From contig NC_049981.1 of the NCBI RefSeq assembly GCF_000003815.2, positions 850,636 to 914,635 of the forward strand: a stretch of DNA of 64,000 bases. Reading direction: 5' to 3'. Numbering within the stretch: position 1 is the first letter of the stretch; each line of letters opens with the position of its first letter. The translations under genes and the position numbers were made by a program. The notes beneath the pieces were generated by a model. That model saw only the letters and a program-made list of their open reading frames with translations. It searched no databases and was not told where the DNA came from. Origin of the DNA: Branchiostoma floridae. Its lineage: Eukaryota > Chordata > Leptocardii > Amphioxiformes > Branchiostomatidae. This document shows, in pieces, positions 10,801 to 22,400 of this stretch.

Positions 10801-13800
10801 TCAAACCAGCAGGGAACATGGAAACCAAACTGTTAAACTTCATTCAGGAAGCCCAGGGCATGTTGGTGATGACAGGTAACGATGTAGCGAAGGCCCTGGG
10901 TTCCAAGCCCAAGGAGACGCACAGACTGTTACTCCACATGCAACGGACTGGTCAGGTGAGGAAGGTTTGTGACAAACCCACACGGTGGATGATGTTAGGT
11001 GGTGGCCAGGGTAGAAGGGGGCTTGCTAGGAAAGGACAGAGACAAGGATCGCCTAGCACTAAGTATCAATCAATGTCTATCCCAGCTTCCAGGAATCTCC
11101 ATAGTGGAACAGCAACTTCTACCCAGGCTTCCAGGAATCTCCACAGTGAGACAGCAACTTCCACCCTGACTTCCAGGAATCTCCATAGTGGAACAACAAC
11201 TTCCACCCTGACTTCCAGGAATATCCATAGTGGAACAGCATCTTCTACCCAGGCATCCAGGAATCTCCATACTGGGACAGCAACTTCTATCAAGACTTCC
11301 AGGAATTTGCATACTGGTACAGCAACTGAAGGATCAAATTCCAGGACAAGCCACAGTGTCAGAGCTCAGTCAGGTGATGGTCTAGTGGAAGAGAGACAGA
11401 CATTCCTGACATTACCCAGTAAAGAAGAAGAAGAAGATGATACAGAGATAGCCTTCACATCCACTCAATGGTCCATAGAGCCTGAGAGATGTCTTACCAC
11501 TGAAGAAGAAGAAGACGAAGACATCAGCTGTGTTTCTCATGAGCAAGAGAGTATCCTCCTTGAAGATGTGGAATTCTGTANNNNNNNNNNNNNNNNNNNN
11601 NNNNNNNNNNNNNNNNNNNNNNNNNNNNNNNNNNNNNNNNNNNNNNNNNNNNNNNNNNNNNNNNNNNNNNNNNNNNNNNNTCAAGAGACCACTTCTCACA
11701 AAGACCTAAGAACTCAGATGACAGTTTGTCCAAAACCTGAAGACTCACATCAAGGCAAAGGGATGTCTTTGACCGTTCCACCTTCCAAGGCTAAAAACAA
11801 CAAACTTGACCCAAACAAAGACGACACTCTCAAGGACGAACAAGGTTCTAAGACACAAAGAGCAGGTACTAGCAAGATACCGCCTCACATCCTTAAGCAC
11901 TCAGTCAGCTACTTTGCCAGTGCCACTACAGAACCTAACACCACACCTAAACCTCGCCGTGCTTTCAAAATCACAAGAAATGACCGCACAGAACAAGACA
12001 GATCAGAAAGACCTTTTGTGAGGGCAACAGACAGTGACGTCTTCAAAGATCCCTTGGCTGATATAGATGTCGCGGTCGACTTAACACTTAACAAGACACA
12101 TCTTAAGAGTGGAGCACACTGTTGTAGTAGTATGTGTGACAATAACAGAGGTCTTCTACACTCGCCGCTTAGTTCCTCCATCAGAAAACCTCCCTCTCGT
12201 CCACCTAAACTTTACCCACATACAGCAGGGGAATCTGCCAGAGAGAAGCGCATGGTCCGAATGTTTGGAAGCTGCGATAGCCCACCTGTACTTGTCAAGC
12301 AAGGTGAAAATATCAGACGTGACAGCACAGAGGGTCCTGCCTTCAGAGCTGCCAGAAGAAATCTTTACCCTTGGCTGGCTTCTGAGACAAGTAAACAACA
12401 TCAGCAAAGTAGTACTAGTATTTCATCGAGGCCTGAACAGTCTCTGTACAACGAGGATGAAAACAGGTGTTTCAGTTCAGGACTTGTTGAGAATGATGCA
12501 TCCCTTACTGCTGGAAGTTCACATGGTTCCCAAGCAGATGCTGAAATGGAGATAGAACAACAGTCCACATGTTGCTTTGCAGGGAACTCAAATGAGTTCA
12601 ATAACAGAGAGACAGCATCAAGAATAGGTGGACAGAAGTATAATTCAGAGAAGGGAGGCTTCATGGCTGGAAGTGATGGCTGTAAGCAGAGCACCTGTTC
12701 CTTGTCACTTGTTGAAGATGTAGGGACAGATCCTAGGAGAGCCCGTGGGCAAGGAGTGTATGCAGAACAACATGGCAACAGCAGGGTAACCAGTAGTGAG
12801 GTCATAGGGCAAGCAGGTCAAAGGTCGGGCACTTTGCTTCATGCTAGAGGTCACAGCAAAGACAGAACAGGTCAAGGCACTAGATCAGGATCTTCACTCG
12901 CTTCCCAAGTTAGACCAAGAGAGGGAAATGTGTTTGGACACTGCTGCAATACAGCTGCAAACAGTAAGGTGGCATCAGTGCACTGTAGGGGTGCTGTCCC
13001 TAGTGCTGAACAGCTAGTCTACAATACTACTAGAAACAGCGAAATGGCATTGGCGCATAGAAGAGGTGCTGTCCCTGGTGCTGAAAAGTTATTCTGCAAT
13101 ACTACTACAAACAGCAAGATGGCGTTGGCGCACGGCAGAGGTGCTGTCCCTGGTGCTGAACAGATTGTCTGCAGTGCTGCTACAAACAGCAAGATGGCAT
13201 ATACACACTGTACGGGTCCTGTCCCTGGTGCTAAACAGTTCAACAGTCATCCACGTAGCTGTTGCGCAACTGTTGCAGCATTGCACACACATCATGATGA
13301 AAAAGAGGCAGCACGTGCAAAATCAGAACACGGACAAAGACATGTCCAAATGCAGAGCAGAGTCACAGCTGCAGATGTACATTGTAAAAACAAGTCTAAG
13401 AACGAAGACTCTAACAATACACTTACTGCGGAAAATATCCATCTTTGTCATGATGGCAACGTTACTGCTGGAATGAGGCAGTACAGAAAGAGAGACAACG
13501 CAGGGAGACTGCTAGCACAGGCCATCAAGTCAGCTGTGAGCCCTCTGAATGTACCTGGTGGGAGAAAGACAACTTGCAACATAAGAGATGTCAAAAGGAC
13601 TGAGGACAGAAGTGAGGGAATGAGGCATACTGTTCTTCAGTGTGGAGCATCACAACATGTGAAAAGTGATAGTATGCTGCAACCTGCTAGTGAAAGTCCT
13701 TGTCTGAGCTTGAGAAATGAAACCCATCAGGATCAGAGGGGAAACAAAGGACAAGGAAACCTTCAAAGTTTTGAAGCTGGGAAAGCTGTGTCAAGTGTCA

Positions 13801-16800
13801 GCACGGAAAGGATGGGTTCCTATGTCCCAACAAAACAACATAGAACCACAACTGTTGACAACAAGGTACCAGTACACTATTTGGGTGCTGTCCCTAGTAC
13901 TGAACCCTTAGTTGGCCATCCAGGGGGCTATCCTGAAACTGTTAAGGCTTTGAATATGTGCTCGGTTGGCAATATAGAGCAAGCTGGACATAGGCCAAAC
14001 TCAGAGAGACTGCCAAAGTCAGAGAGCATCCACCAAGTAACTGAGACCAGGAATTCTGCCTGTTTAGAGGTGCCAACACCACATGATGCGGCCACCAGGT
14101 CTGTATGTAGACAAGAAGAAATGTCGTCGAGATTCAAAACTGATCTTGAGAAGGAGAGAACAAAGGCATCATGTCCCCAGCCAACAGAAGATTGCTGCAG
14201 TGGACAAGAGGATGTCTCCCCTGTAAAGTCCAGAAGGATTTCTTTGGGCACAGAGGTGACAGTGACACACACAAGAGCTACACACACTGCAAGGAACAAT
14301 GATGAGAACTTGTACAAATCTGACAATGCTTCCGTTCCCATAGAGCAAATATCACGTGCTATGATGTCAAAATCTCAGAATCATACGACAGCTATGCACA
14401 CAGAAAGGAGCAATGCAGGGAACTTGTCCAAATCCGACAATGCTTGTTTTCTTGGAGAGCAAGCATCACAGGCTACATTGTTAGAAACACAAAGCGGAAG
14501 ATTGTACAAAGTTTGTGATGTCTCACGTAAGAGTGGAAAGACAGTAAGCACTACAGGTGCTAAAGGTGTTGAACCTTCTTTGACAAGAGAGAAAAACACT
14601 CTGGTTAGGCTGGATGCATCACAGAATGCAGAGGAACTTATGTCTGAGAAATTCCTACAGATTGAGAGTGCAAGATGGCAGAGACCAAGATCACCCAAGA
14701 GCTTCTTAACAGACTATTGGTCTAAAGCAGATTCCAAGGATGCAAAACGTTTTGATGCAGAGAATAAGACTGTAGACAGCTTCAACTCCAGACTGCTTGC
14801 CTACCCGACCACCAGTGTAGAGATCATTGACAGTGAAGAAGAGTGCCCTAGTGATCTGTCAAAGAACTGCAGTAAGAGTAAGATCTGTATTAGCAAGGTT
14901 TCATTTAAAGACAACGCAAACCTTACAGATGAAAAATCTCAGATTGTTCTAAAAGAAGAACCTAAAACTTTCCACACTACAAAAACACAAACCAGCCAAG
15001 AATTTGTGCACTCTTCACAAGCGATGACCAGTAAGAGTATTGACCAGAGATATTCTCTCAAGAACTCACCTACCAAAGTGCAGTCAGATGAAGATGATGT
15101 AGTGGTCAGTCTTGAAGAAAGGGCTGGTGGTCAAGCTGTTTCCAGTCCCATCGGTCCATTGGAACAGAGTACTTGGACACAGCCAAAAGCTTTGTACACT
15201 TCAAATGAGACAGAGCCAGTGGAGCAAGGAGAGACAGAGGCTGAAGAAACTGGTGGTCAAGAGAAGGCACCTGTGGGTGAGGGTAAAGGTCATGATGGGT
15301 CAGAGGTTGGCGAGGTCATCATACATCAGAGTTCGGTCGCCAGGGTTACGCCACAGGGAGGCAGACAAGTGGCAACGTTGGGTAAGTTCTGTTTGTGCTG
15401 CCTATTTTGTTCCAATCATCTATGTACAGTATTCAATATTTTACATGTCACCAATACAAGTGATTGTGATGACGTCACAATGACATACTCACAGGCAGAA
15501 ATCAGGTGAAGGACAAAGATTACTTTACATATTGTAATTTGATATGGTAATTAGGATATTTATAATAATCTATTCTGTTGACACCCTGATAGGCACCAGT
15601 CATAAAATACCCTGGATGTAAGCAAAATATTACTCATATTGCATAATCTGAAGCCATTGTATTGTCTTATGTTTACCTAATTATTTTGAGGGGTAGTTTG
15701 TACAATGTATACCCTTAATGTATGCCCTTAAAACCACCGGGAATATTTTTGAATTTTGCAGTATATATGAAATGTGTGGGTAATTAGCACAGAAAGGGTT
15801 AAGATCAGCATTCTAAAAGTCTATGATATGCCCCTACAGACCAGCCCAGTGGTACACCCCTACTGCAGGGACATCCCATAGTGCAGCTGAACGAGCTGTG
15901 TCAGAGGAACCGCCTCAGGATCTGCTTCCAGGACATTTCAGTCACTGGACCTGCACACAGGCCAAGGTACATGTATATCTGTTATGATTATTATATTGGA
16001 CTAACAATTCATCTGTTGGTAATGCTGTACAGACAGAGCAATTATCATCACCCACATCTAACTAACTCACTTATCACTCATTTACTCACTTAATCACAAT
16101 AACTCACTCTCACTCACTTATCACCCACACATGAACTCTCGCTCGTTCGCTCTCTCTCTCTCACTCTCACTCACTCACTCACTCGCTCACTCACTCACTC
16201 ACTCACTCACTCACTCACTCCCTTACTCGCTCGCTCACTCACTTACTCAATCCCTCACTCCCTCGCTCACTTTTTAGATCTTAGATGAACTTGAACAGAA
16301 ACAATATCTTTGTAGGTTGTCCTGTATGTCTGGATATAACATTTTCCTTGCTTGCTGTCTTCTACGTTCCTCTAATTAATTCCTCCTCATAAAAAGTGTT
16401 GTTTATCAAGTTCTGATCCCTTGAACCTAGCCTTGCTTTCACTGTTGCCTTTCCTTCCTTCTTTCCTTGTTTTTTCCAACTTTCCTTCCCTCTCTACCTT
16501 CCTCGTCCCTTACCTCAACTAACTCTGATTTCTTCTTGTCTAGACGTCTCTTAATATGTAGTTTGTGTGACAAAAATTCTCACTGAACAATTGGCACTAT
16601 TGATCCCCTACACCTGTTTTACCAGTAAGCTAGAATTCTGGCAGAAGCAATGCATTGATTTAGCCAAGCTGTGTCTAACCCATGGAAGGATGTCCCTGTG
16701 GCTCAACTGGTAGCATGCTGAAAGTTGGTTCAGCTCCTGGTTCCAATTAGTAAGTAAATGGGAGACCCCGGGTTCATTCTGGGTGGGGCATCTAAGCTTC

Positions 16801-17094
16801 ACATTGCAGTTGCAATGCCTTTTGGAAGAAACATGAATTTTCAAATGGGGATGATCCTATGTTAGAGGACTGGTGCCAAGCTTGAGCAGTTCAAGGGAGA
16901 TCCACGTCTATTGACTCTTAGACTAACAAAAAAGAAACCTTCTCCCTGCACCCCCCCCCCCCCCCTCCAGGGTTCAGTTAGCAGCAGTAGTTGGAGAGAG
17001 AGCGTTCCAGGCCGAGGCCAGCTCCAAGAAGGCAGCTCGCAGACAAGCAGCCCAGAAGGCTCTCCAGGCCTTGTACCAAGAGGGGTACAAGTAG
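6704..17094 (+). CDS. Zalpha-like / Zalpha-like / dsRBD protein, about 2056 aa, six exons
   Basis: Joined from exons 6704-6877, 7669-7803, 8311-8422, 9883-15381, 15840-15966 and 16971-17094. All junctions are GT/AG and the phases agree (0,0,1,1,2), giving 6171 nt including 100 Ns. Domains: a winged helix similar to the Z-DNA/Z-RNA-binding Zalpha fold at residues 8-67, a second one at 453-512, and a canonical C-terminal dsRBD at about 1986-2050 ending almost at the stop. The roughly 1450-residue region between is low-complexity, basic near its start and rich in Ser/Thr/Gln/Asn, with three internal repeat families. No adenosine-deaminase, kinase or RHIM-like motif is visible, so it is neither ADAR1, PKZ nor ZBP1 as known. 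Zalpha proteins bind left-handed nucleic acid and act in RNA editing or antiviral/cell-death sensing; the dsRBD suggests dsRNA as ligand. Basic KRKV/KKRK clusters suggest nuclear entry. The role is inferred from domains only. A scaffold gap lies inside exon 4, so true length there is unknown. Confidence 0.8.
7430..7608 (-). repeat. tRNA-derived SINE in intron 1
   Basis: Read on the minus strand there is an A-box-like TAGTGGCTAAG and a B-box GGGTTCAAATCC with tRNA spacing, followed by an unrelated tail. It lies just ahead of the exon 2 acceptor. No aminoacyl-acceptor stem closes, so it is not a functional tRNA gene. Confidence 0.5.
8311..8422 (+). other. Exon 3 of the Zalpha/dsRBD gene
   Basis: Acceptor TTTTCAATCCCAG and donor GAAG|GTAAGG frame a 112-nt exon that opens in the frame left by exon 2. 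It encodes an acidic linker with a run of Glu (NEEQEEEEEV). Phase 1 at its end joins to GTA at 9883, giving the same frame as the long exon 4. Confidence 0.7.
8541..9205. repeat. 18-bp minisatellite in intron 3
   Basis: About 37 tandem copies of an 18-bp unit (GTGTCCGTACCCCCAGTA with G/A and C/A variants). The plus strand carries CCCCC every 18 bp, so the minus strand has regularly spaced G5 runs. Because 18 is a multiple of three, several frames stay open on both strands; these are not genes. The array falls between splice sites 8422 and 9883. Confidence 0.95.
9883..15381 (+). other. Exon 4 (5.5 kb): repeat-rich middle with second Zalpha-like domain
   Basis: One exon of 5499 nt, from TTTTTTTTAG|GTACCC-type acceptor (ends 9882) to donor TTGG|GTAAGT. 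It begins with a basic region holding three copies of a roughly 52-residue repeat (10141-10560; KRKV, GNQG.KG.VKK, DSESS). The second winged helix is at 10818-10997: METKLLNFIQ, VAKALGS, KPKETHRLLLHMQRTGQV, KPTRWMM. Next comes six copies of a 14-residue SRNLHSGTATSTQ-like repeat (11083-11325), acidic patches (about 11419-11560), a scaffold gap (11581-11680), a 29-residue repeat in four copies with GAVPGAEQ cores (12952-13260) plus a diverged fifth near 13860, and a duplicated SDNA segment near 14280-14450. Otherwise unrecognised and probably disordered. Confidence 0.75.
11581..11680. other. Scaffold gap (100 N) inside exon 4
   Basis: A 100-base N run inside coding sequence. The frame before and after it agrees only if the nominal length is taken at face value; the real missing length is unknown, so the residue numbers downstream are provisional. 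Confidence 0.99.
16141..16270. repeat. (ACTC)n microsatellite in intron 5
   Basis: A run of ACTC/GCTC tetranucleotides with minor interruptions between exons 5 and 6. Confidence 0.9.
16687..16840 (+). repeat. tRNA-derived SINE in intron 5
   Basis: A tRNA-like head with A-box TGGCTCAACTGGTAGC and B-box CCGGGTTCATTCTGGG, then a non-tRNA body ending in TGCAATGCCTTTTGG. It lies about 130 bp before the last exon. Confidence 0.6.
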
Positions 17095-19461
17095 GGAGAT
17101 GGGTACCTGGATACTCACTTTAGTGCACAAGTTAATTGTTTGAGTGTCTTCATGTTTCAAGATTTGTTAGAGGAAGAACCTGACGCACACCTGGAAGGGT
17201 GCACATTTGTATGTGGATAATCTTATGTAGAAAATTAAGGAAAAGACGAGACTAAGTCACATTCAGTTTTGTAGACAGACACTATCAATAGTTAATAATG
17301 TGGCAAATCACACATTGACCAATCACTAAGTTACAAGATTCATCCCTAAGATTACGCTGTACAAATGTCATCTACAACATTTTTTGCTTGGTTTTATTAG
17401 AAAAACATAAAAGTTTAAGTCATGATAAAACTGTTTTAGGCCATAAGTGATGTAAATCAAAATAATACTTTCTACCTATGATCGGTTTAAAAGCAAGAAG
17501 CTTTGTGTGCATTTCATGCAGACTAATAATGTAGGAGTTACATTCTGAATCCTTATCCTTGCATAGGGAAAGCAGACTTGCATCAAGAACAAAGATGAGT
17601 TCCGTCCAGGTCCTAGTTCCAGGATCATTGCTGAAACCAGGAGTATCTCTTTGATGTTTGTGATCCATTTCATGCACAGTGACATCATACTTTAAGTATG
17701 GAGAATCATGACTGATGCACACAACTATAAACTTATTAGATAGTTTGGACTTCCTATCAAATGTGGCTAGAAAGGTTTGTTCAAATGCTGTTCTGTTAAC
17801 AGATTTTGTACTCTAAACTAGGAAGCTGTTATCATGATAGTATCATACACTGTAGTTACAAATTCCAAGGTTTACTGTATTTCAGTTTTTGGTTCCAGTT
17901 CACCAAATGGTTCATTTCATGTTGGGGCACAAGTTAGGATATCAGGAGTATATAATGCTTTCTGGTTATATGCACAAGTTGTAACCATTATCATAGTTTC
18001 GGTTACCATATAAACATGACCATGCAGTGGTTCTATTTTGTGGTAAAAGGGTGAAGAAGGTTTTCCCAATGTTAAACATTTTGCAACAGAACAATCACTT
18101 AGCACTGTACAGCAACATTTTTGTTAACCCAATGTTACTTGCAAAAGGGAAAAATAAACCACTGCAAATTAAGACTTCATGTTTACAGTAGCTTACAATC
18201 TTCTTACAAGGAAACTATATGTCCAAGTATAGATATCACAAAGCAAAAATCATGTTGCAAAATAAAGATTTATTTTCATGAAGAGCATTGTTTGGAATAT
18301 CTTTACAGTTGTATAAAATTTCTCTACATATACGTACATGTACAGTTGACTCTACAGTAAGGGCATAGCTGCCGGTCCAGGGCAGATGGCACCCCTACTG
18401 GGGTCACACTAAAATATTGCACACAATAGTCGCATCTGATAGACTAGTAGACTTAAAGCACAGTTATTCTGGGTGGTACAAAATCGAGGTTTTCAAAAAT
18501 CTGTTTTTCTCTAGAACTACGAGTGCAATAATCGTACAGTGAACCTATGCATGTAGTCTTGCCTCCAAGTACTGCAGCTTTAAACAATGCTTACAGCATG
18601 TGAAAAGGTTGGGTGTGACAGGTAGTTTAGTGTAATGTAACTAGCTGCTGCCACGCTGTGTGCCTGCAAAGCTGGTGTGTTACGTCGAGGGGCAGTTATA
18701 CTGGCTATGCAGATACAGATAGAGAAGATTACTCGGTTCTTAGGGTGGTTACATCGGATATACAAATACAGAATGACTGATACAGATACAAACTTCCAGG
18801 TCTGTTATACCCAAATTTGTGGGTCATGTGTTTTGTTCTGTCTATTCAATATAAAATGGGTTGTGGGTCTAATAGATGAAGAACACATTGAAGAAGTTGA
18901 AGTAATGTTTTTAAGAAGTTTCAAAGGGAACCTAGAGTCAACCTTAACTCACACGTCAAATCAATTCAAACGAAGTTTGTCAACCTTTGAGAACTGCATT
19001 ATAAACTGAGAGAAATTCCCAATTTGATGGTGTTTTATTATGAAAGCTACCAGACATTGTAAACAATACCAACCAATCTGATATTGAAGTTTACCAAAAC
19101 AAAGTAGTCTTCTGTCTAACTTAGGCCATATTGATTTGATTATATGGATGACATAATATGGGGAAAAAAGCTGACTTCTTTCTAAAATTTTAGTGATCAG
19201 GAATGACCATAATAATTGATTCTTCATTTTTGTTCTTTTACATTTACTTCTTTGACTTTGGAGAACAAATGCTGATGTTGATGTGTGCTTGGATGTCATC
19301 CTACCAATCAAATCAACAAAGTCACTGTAGACATTCTCTTACACAGAGCCTCACCTAGGACCTAATTATAACATACACTGGGGAGGCTCTCATCTGTCAA
19401 CCAATCACACAATGAGTAGAATTCTACTCTGTTCTCTGATTGGCTGACAGAGATAAATGGT
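17095..19461. other. Converging 3' untranslated regions
   Basis: No coding exon is seen between the two stops (TAG at 17092, + strand; TAA at 19464-19462, - strand). AATAAA occurs on the plus strand at 18153-18158 and 18261-18266 and on the minus strand at 18274-18269 and 19039-19034. An interspersed repeat copy (about 18640-18770) shows CTGCCACGCTGTGTGCCTGC and related text and is shared in degraded form with 40215-40440. Confidence 0.5.
18261..18274. terminator. Back-to-back polyadenylation signals
   Basis: AATAAAGATTTATT contains AATAAA on both strands within 14 bp, lying between the convergent Zalpha/dsRBD gene and TEP1. Use by either gene is inference from position. Confidence 0.35.
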
Positions 19462-22400
19462 TTAAGGTCTCCACTCCAGGAAGTACACCTTCCCCAGCTG
19501 GTCTCCACACACCAGCTTGTTGCATCCTGGGATAGGTGGGTGTGACAGGGAGGTGACTGGTGATTGGCAGTGGAACTGGCCAACCTGCAGTCAGAAAGAG
19601 AAAGTCAACATCTTCGATCTGTAGCTAAAAAAGCAACATGCCTTTTCATTGGTCTGGATATTTCCTAATGTTTGGAAAGCATTTCCTAATGTTTTACAAA
19701 CAAAACTGTACAGGGAGTGTCTTTGCCCTTGGTACTGATAACAATGTTCATTGTGCCAGCAACAAAGTTTTTCCTGTACCAAATGGTGCTTAGGGCAGTG
19801 CCCATCCCTGAAGCCCTGAGCCACACAACTTGTGCTCTGCCTCTAAATCATTGGGCTAGTCCACTGGTAGTGGTGAGAGTGTGAAACTACTAGTACCAAT
19901 GCATTTCCCCAAATGTTGAGTGCTAAGCAGAGAAAGCAGCATGTAGCAGTCTTAAAAGTCTTTTGACGTGTATGACTCATGATCAGTTAGGGATCAAAAT
20001 CACAACTTAACAAATGCAAGCCAAACACTCCCTACACTTGGTCATTGTACCAATGACAGCAAAAGTGACCTTTGGTTCCATTACAATTTGGCCAATCTTA
20101 AGAAATTGCACAGTGATCAAGAGAAAACTAGCCATATTCCAGCTGAAAATGACTCCTTTACAGCTTTCAGACTCATCGGAACCTCTGAGCTATTTTCCTG
20201 TGGAGCGTTACCTGCTTTAATAGAGCTGTACAATATGTACCGGCAGGGTCCCTGTCCTTGGTGCTGATTATCACAAAGATATCGAATACTATTTTAGGTA
20301 CCTATCAATACAGTGGGATGTCTCTCCGAGAAGAGCAATGCAGTCTTCAAGTGCACAATCACAGAAACAAAAAAAAGAAAGTGATATTGAATCAGTTTAG
20401 CTCACTAAAGAGGTAAATATATTCCACTATACATAACAGAGAAGACAGAGAAGACAGGTGTTATGTGCAGTATATACAGATTCGTTGTACCTGGGAAATT
20501 TACCTAGAAGCTTCTTCTAACAAGTACAACAAACAGTAGCCACACTNNNNNNNNNNNNNNNNNNNNNNNNNNNNNNNNNNNNNNNNNNNNNNNNNNNNNN
20601 NNNNNNNNNNNNNNNNNNNNNNNNNNNNNNNNNNNNNNNNNNNNNNGTAACTGTTGTACATTTCTTCTGTTTGACGGGAAAATGGACACCATATAGTCCC
20701 ATTCATTTTCATTTCATTATGTTGTAATCATGACTGACCTTCTTGCAGTACACTTGGGTGCTATCTTGACCCTTGACCTTCCCAGCAAAGGTCGTGTCCT
20801 TCCTCTTGGGTGGAACAAGCTCGTACACAGCCAGGTTACCAAGGTCGTCTCCCAGGATAACTCCCTTGTTTCCACGGCAACCAATGTCGGCCAGAGACTG
20901 GCGGTTGTTCAGAACAACTGCACAGCTGATCTTTGGTTGGTCAGGCTGGGTGGAACCATTGTCATCTATAGGGGGAGTCATGAATGATTAGTAACCTTAC
21001 AGATTTGAGCAATGAAGCACATTGTCAAGTTACAGGAATAAAAGAAACTTGAGCCTCTGATAACGTTATCTAAAATTCAATAATTTGTCAAACTTTTATG
21101 ATGGTTTTATCATCATGTTAATGTGTTTGCTCTACCGCAAATTATTTCGCAATTACATATCCCTTGTGTGACTATTGTATTACAGACTTGTTTTAACCAT
21201 CAATTCATCACAGAGCAAAAAACTTCCTACAGTAACTTCTGTCCTTCCTACTATGAAATAAAACGATTACCTCTGTGATGGCAAAAGCAAAACAATTTAC
21301 AATCTTTAACTGGTTTGATATGTGTATCTGAGAGAGTGTTCCAAGCTGATTAGCTACACTGGAACAAGTTAATGCAGTCATTTCTACCCATTAACTAAAG
21401 TAAGGAGGAAAATATAATAATTGTAAACTTAAAATGCATATCCCAAGGGCACAACATCCAGACCTGATAGGGATTTCAACTCAAAACATCTACAATTTTT
21501 GTCATCTGTAATAACAACAAGGCCACAAAATTCCGACAATGATAAAATACACTGTTTAGTGTTAGCCTAGTAAACACACACCTGTGACTTCATGATTGAC
21601 AGTGTAGGTTCTGGTTGCCGGGCCAACCGGGGTCTGCAAGCCTGTGGTGATGACCTCATTAGCACAGGTCGCAGCAAACATTTTGGGATCTGATTGGCTG
21701 AAACCACAACCAATCACCCAATCCTCTGCTTTCTTGCAAACACCTGTGTGGTGGTGAAAAGATCTTGGAGTCAAATTCTTCTACATTTCATTAAAATTCC
21801 CTTTCCTAAAGCTATTTGCATGCTACCATTTTCTTTGTTATTTCACATGACAATACATCAAGAAAAACCTACTAGTAGACAGAACATGTTCTCAGTTAAA
21901 AACAGAAATTCTATCACACGATGTGTGGAAACCTGCACACATCGTGGGGAAAACCCCACACATTGTGTGGAAACTCCACACATCGTGTGGAAACTCCACA
22001 CATCGTGTGGAAACTGCAATCTGTCCTATGGCGATTGATGAGCAGCGCGTGACGCTTGTCCGTGTAAACAGCCCCCGTGACGCACGGCGGCATCACGTGT
22101 CACGTGTTGCCTCCAGGGTTGGGCGTACGGCAGACATTGGGCAGTTTGCGGCATCACTGAATGTGCCGATGTCGTAGGCAGCCCATTTTCGCTTTGCAGT
22201 AGGTCAGGGGTCATATGCGAATGCCTGAGACCTTTCCCACCCTTGATTCAACCCACGCCACACTCGTCTGGTCACCAGGGTTCACGGCTGTGCGCTGCAG
22301 TGTGATGTGTTGTGGTGCGCCATGAGAGTCGCAGTGGGTTTGTGTGAACCGAAAACTATCCTAGGCTACTGTCCTAGGGGAATCATCATATGTCGCGCAA

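Larger units (their letters stand above)
15840..17094 (+). other. Exons 5-6: C-terminal dsRNA-binding domain and stop
   Basis: Exon 5 (15840-15966) encodes HPIVQLNELCQRNRLRI and DISVTGPAHRPR, the alpha1-beta1-beta2 part of a dsRBD including the conserved GPAH loop. Exon 6 (16971-17094) supplies beta3 and the second helix, with the SSKKAARRQAAQKAL motif carrying the RNA-phosphate-binding lysines, then YQEGYK and TAG at 17092. All three canonical RNA-contact regions are intact, so dsRNA binding is likely. A polypyrimidine tract of 17 Cs precedes the last exon. Confidence 0.85.

Noticed and set aside
15382-15509. Extension of exon 4 to the stop at 15509 (hydrophobic Cys-rich tail)
   Set aside because: A strong GTAAGT donor at 15382 joins in phase to the dsRBD exons; the extension reads like intron.
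21914-22177. Short open frames in Penelope tail (THRVET-type repeats)
   Set aside because: Generated by the TTTCCACACGATGTGTGG tandem units in untranslated sequence.
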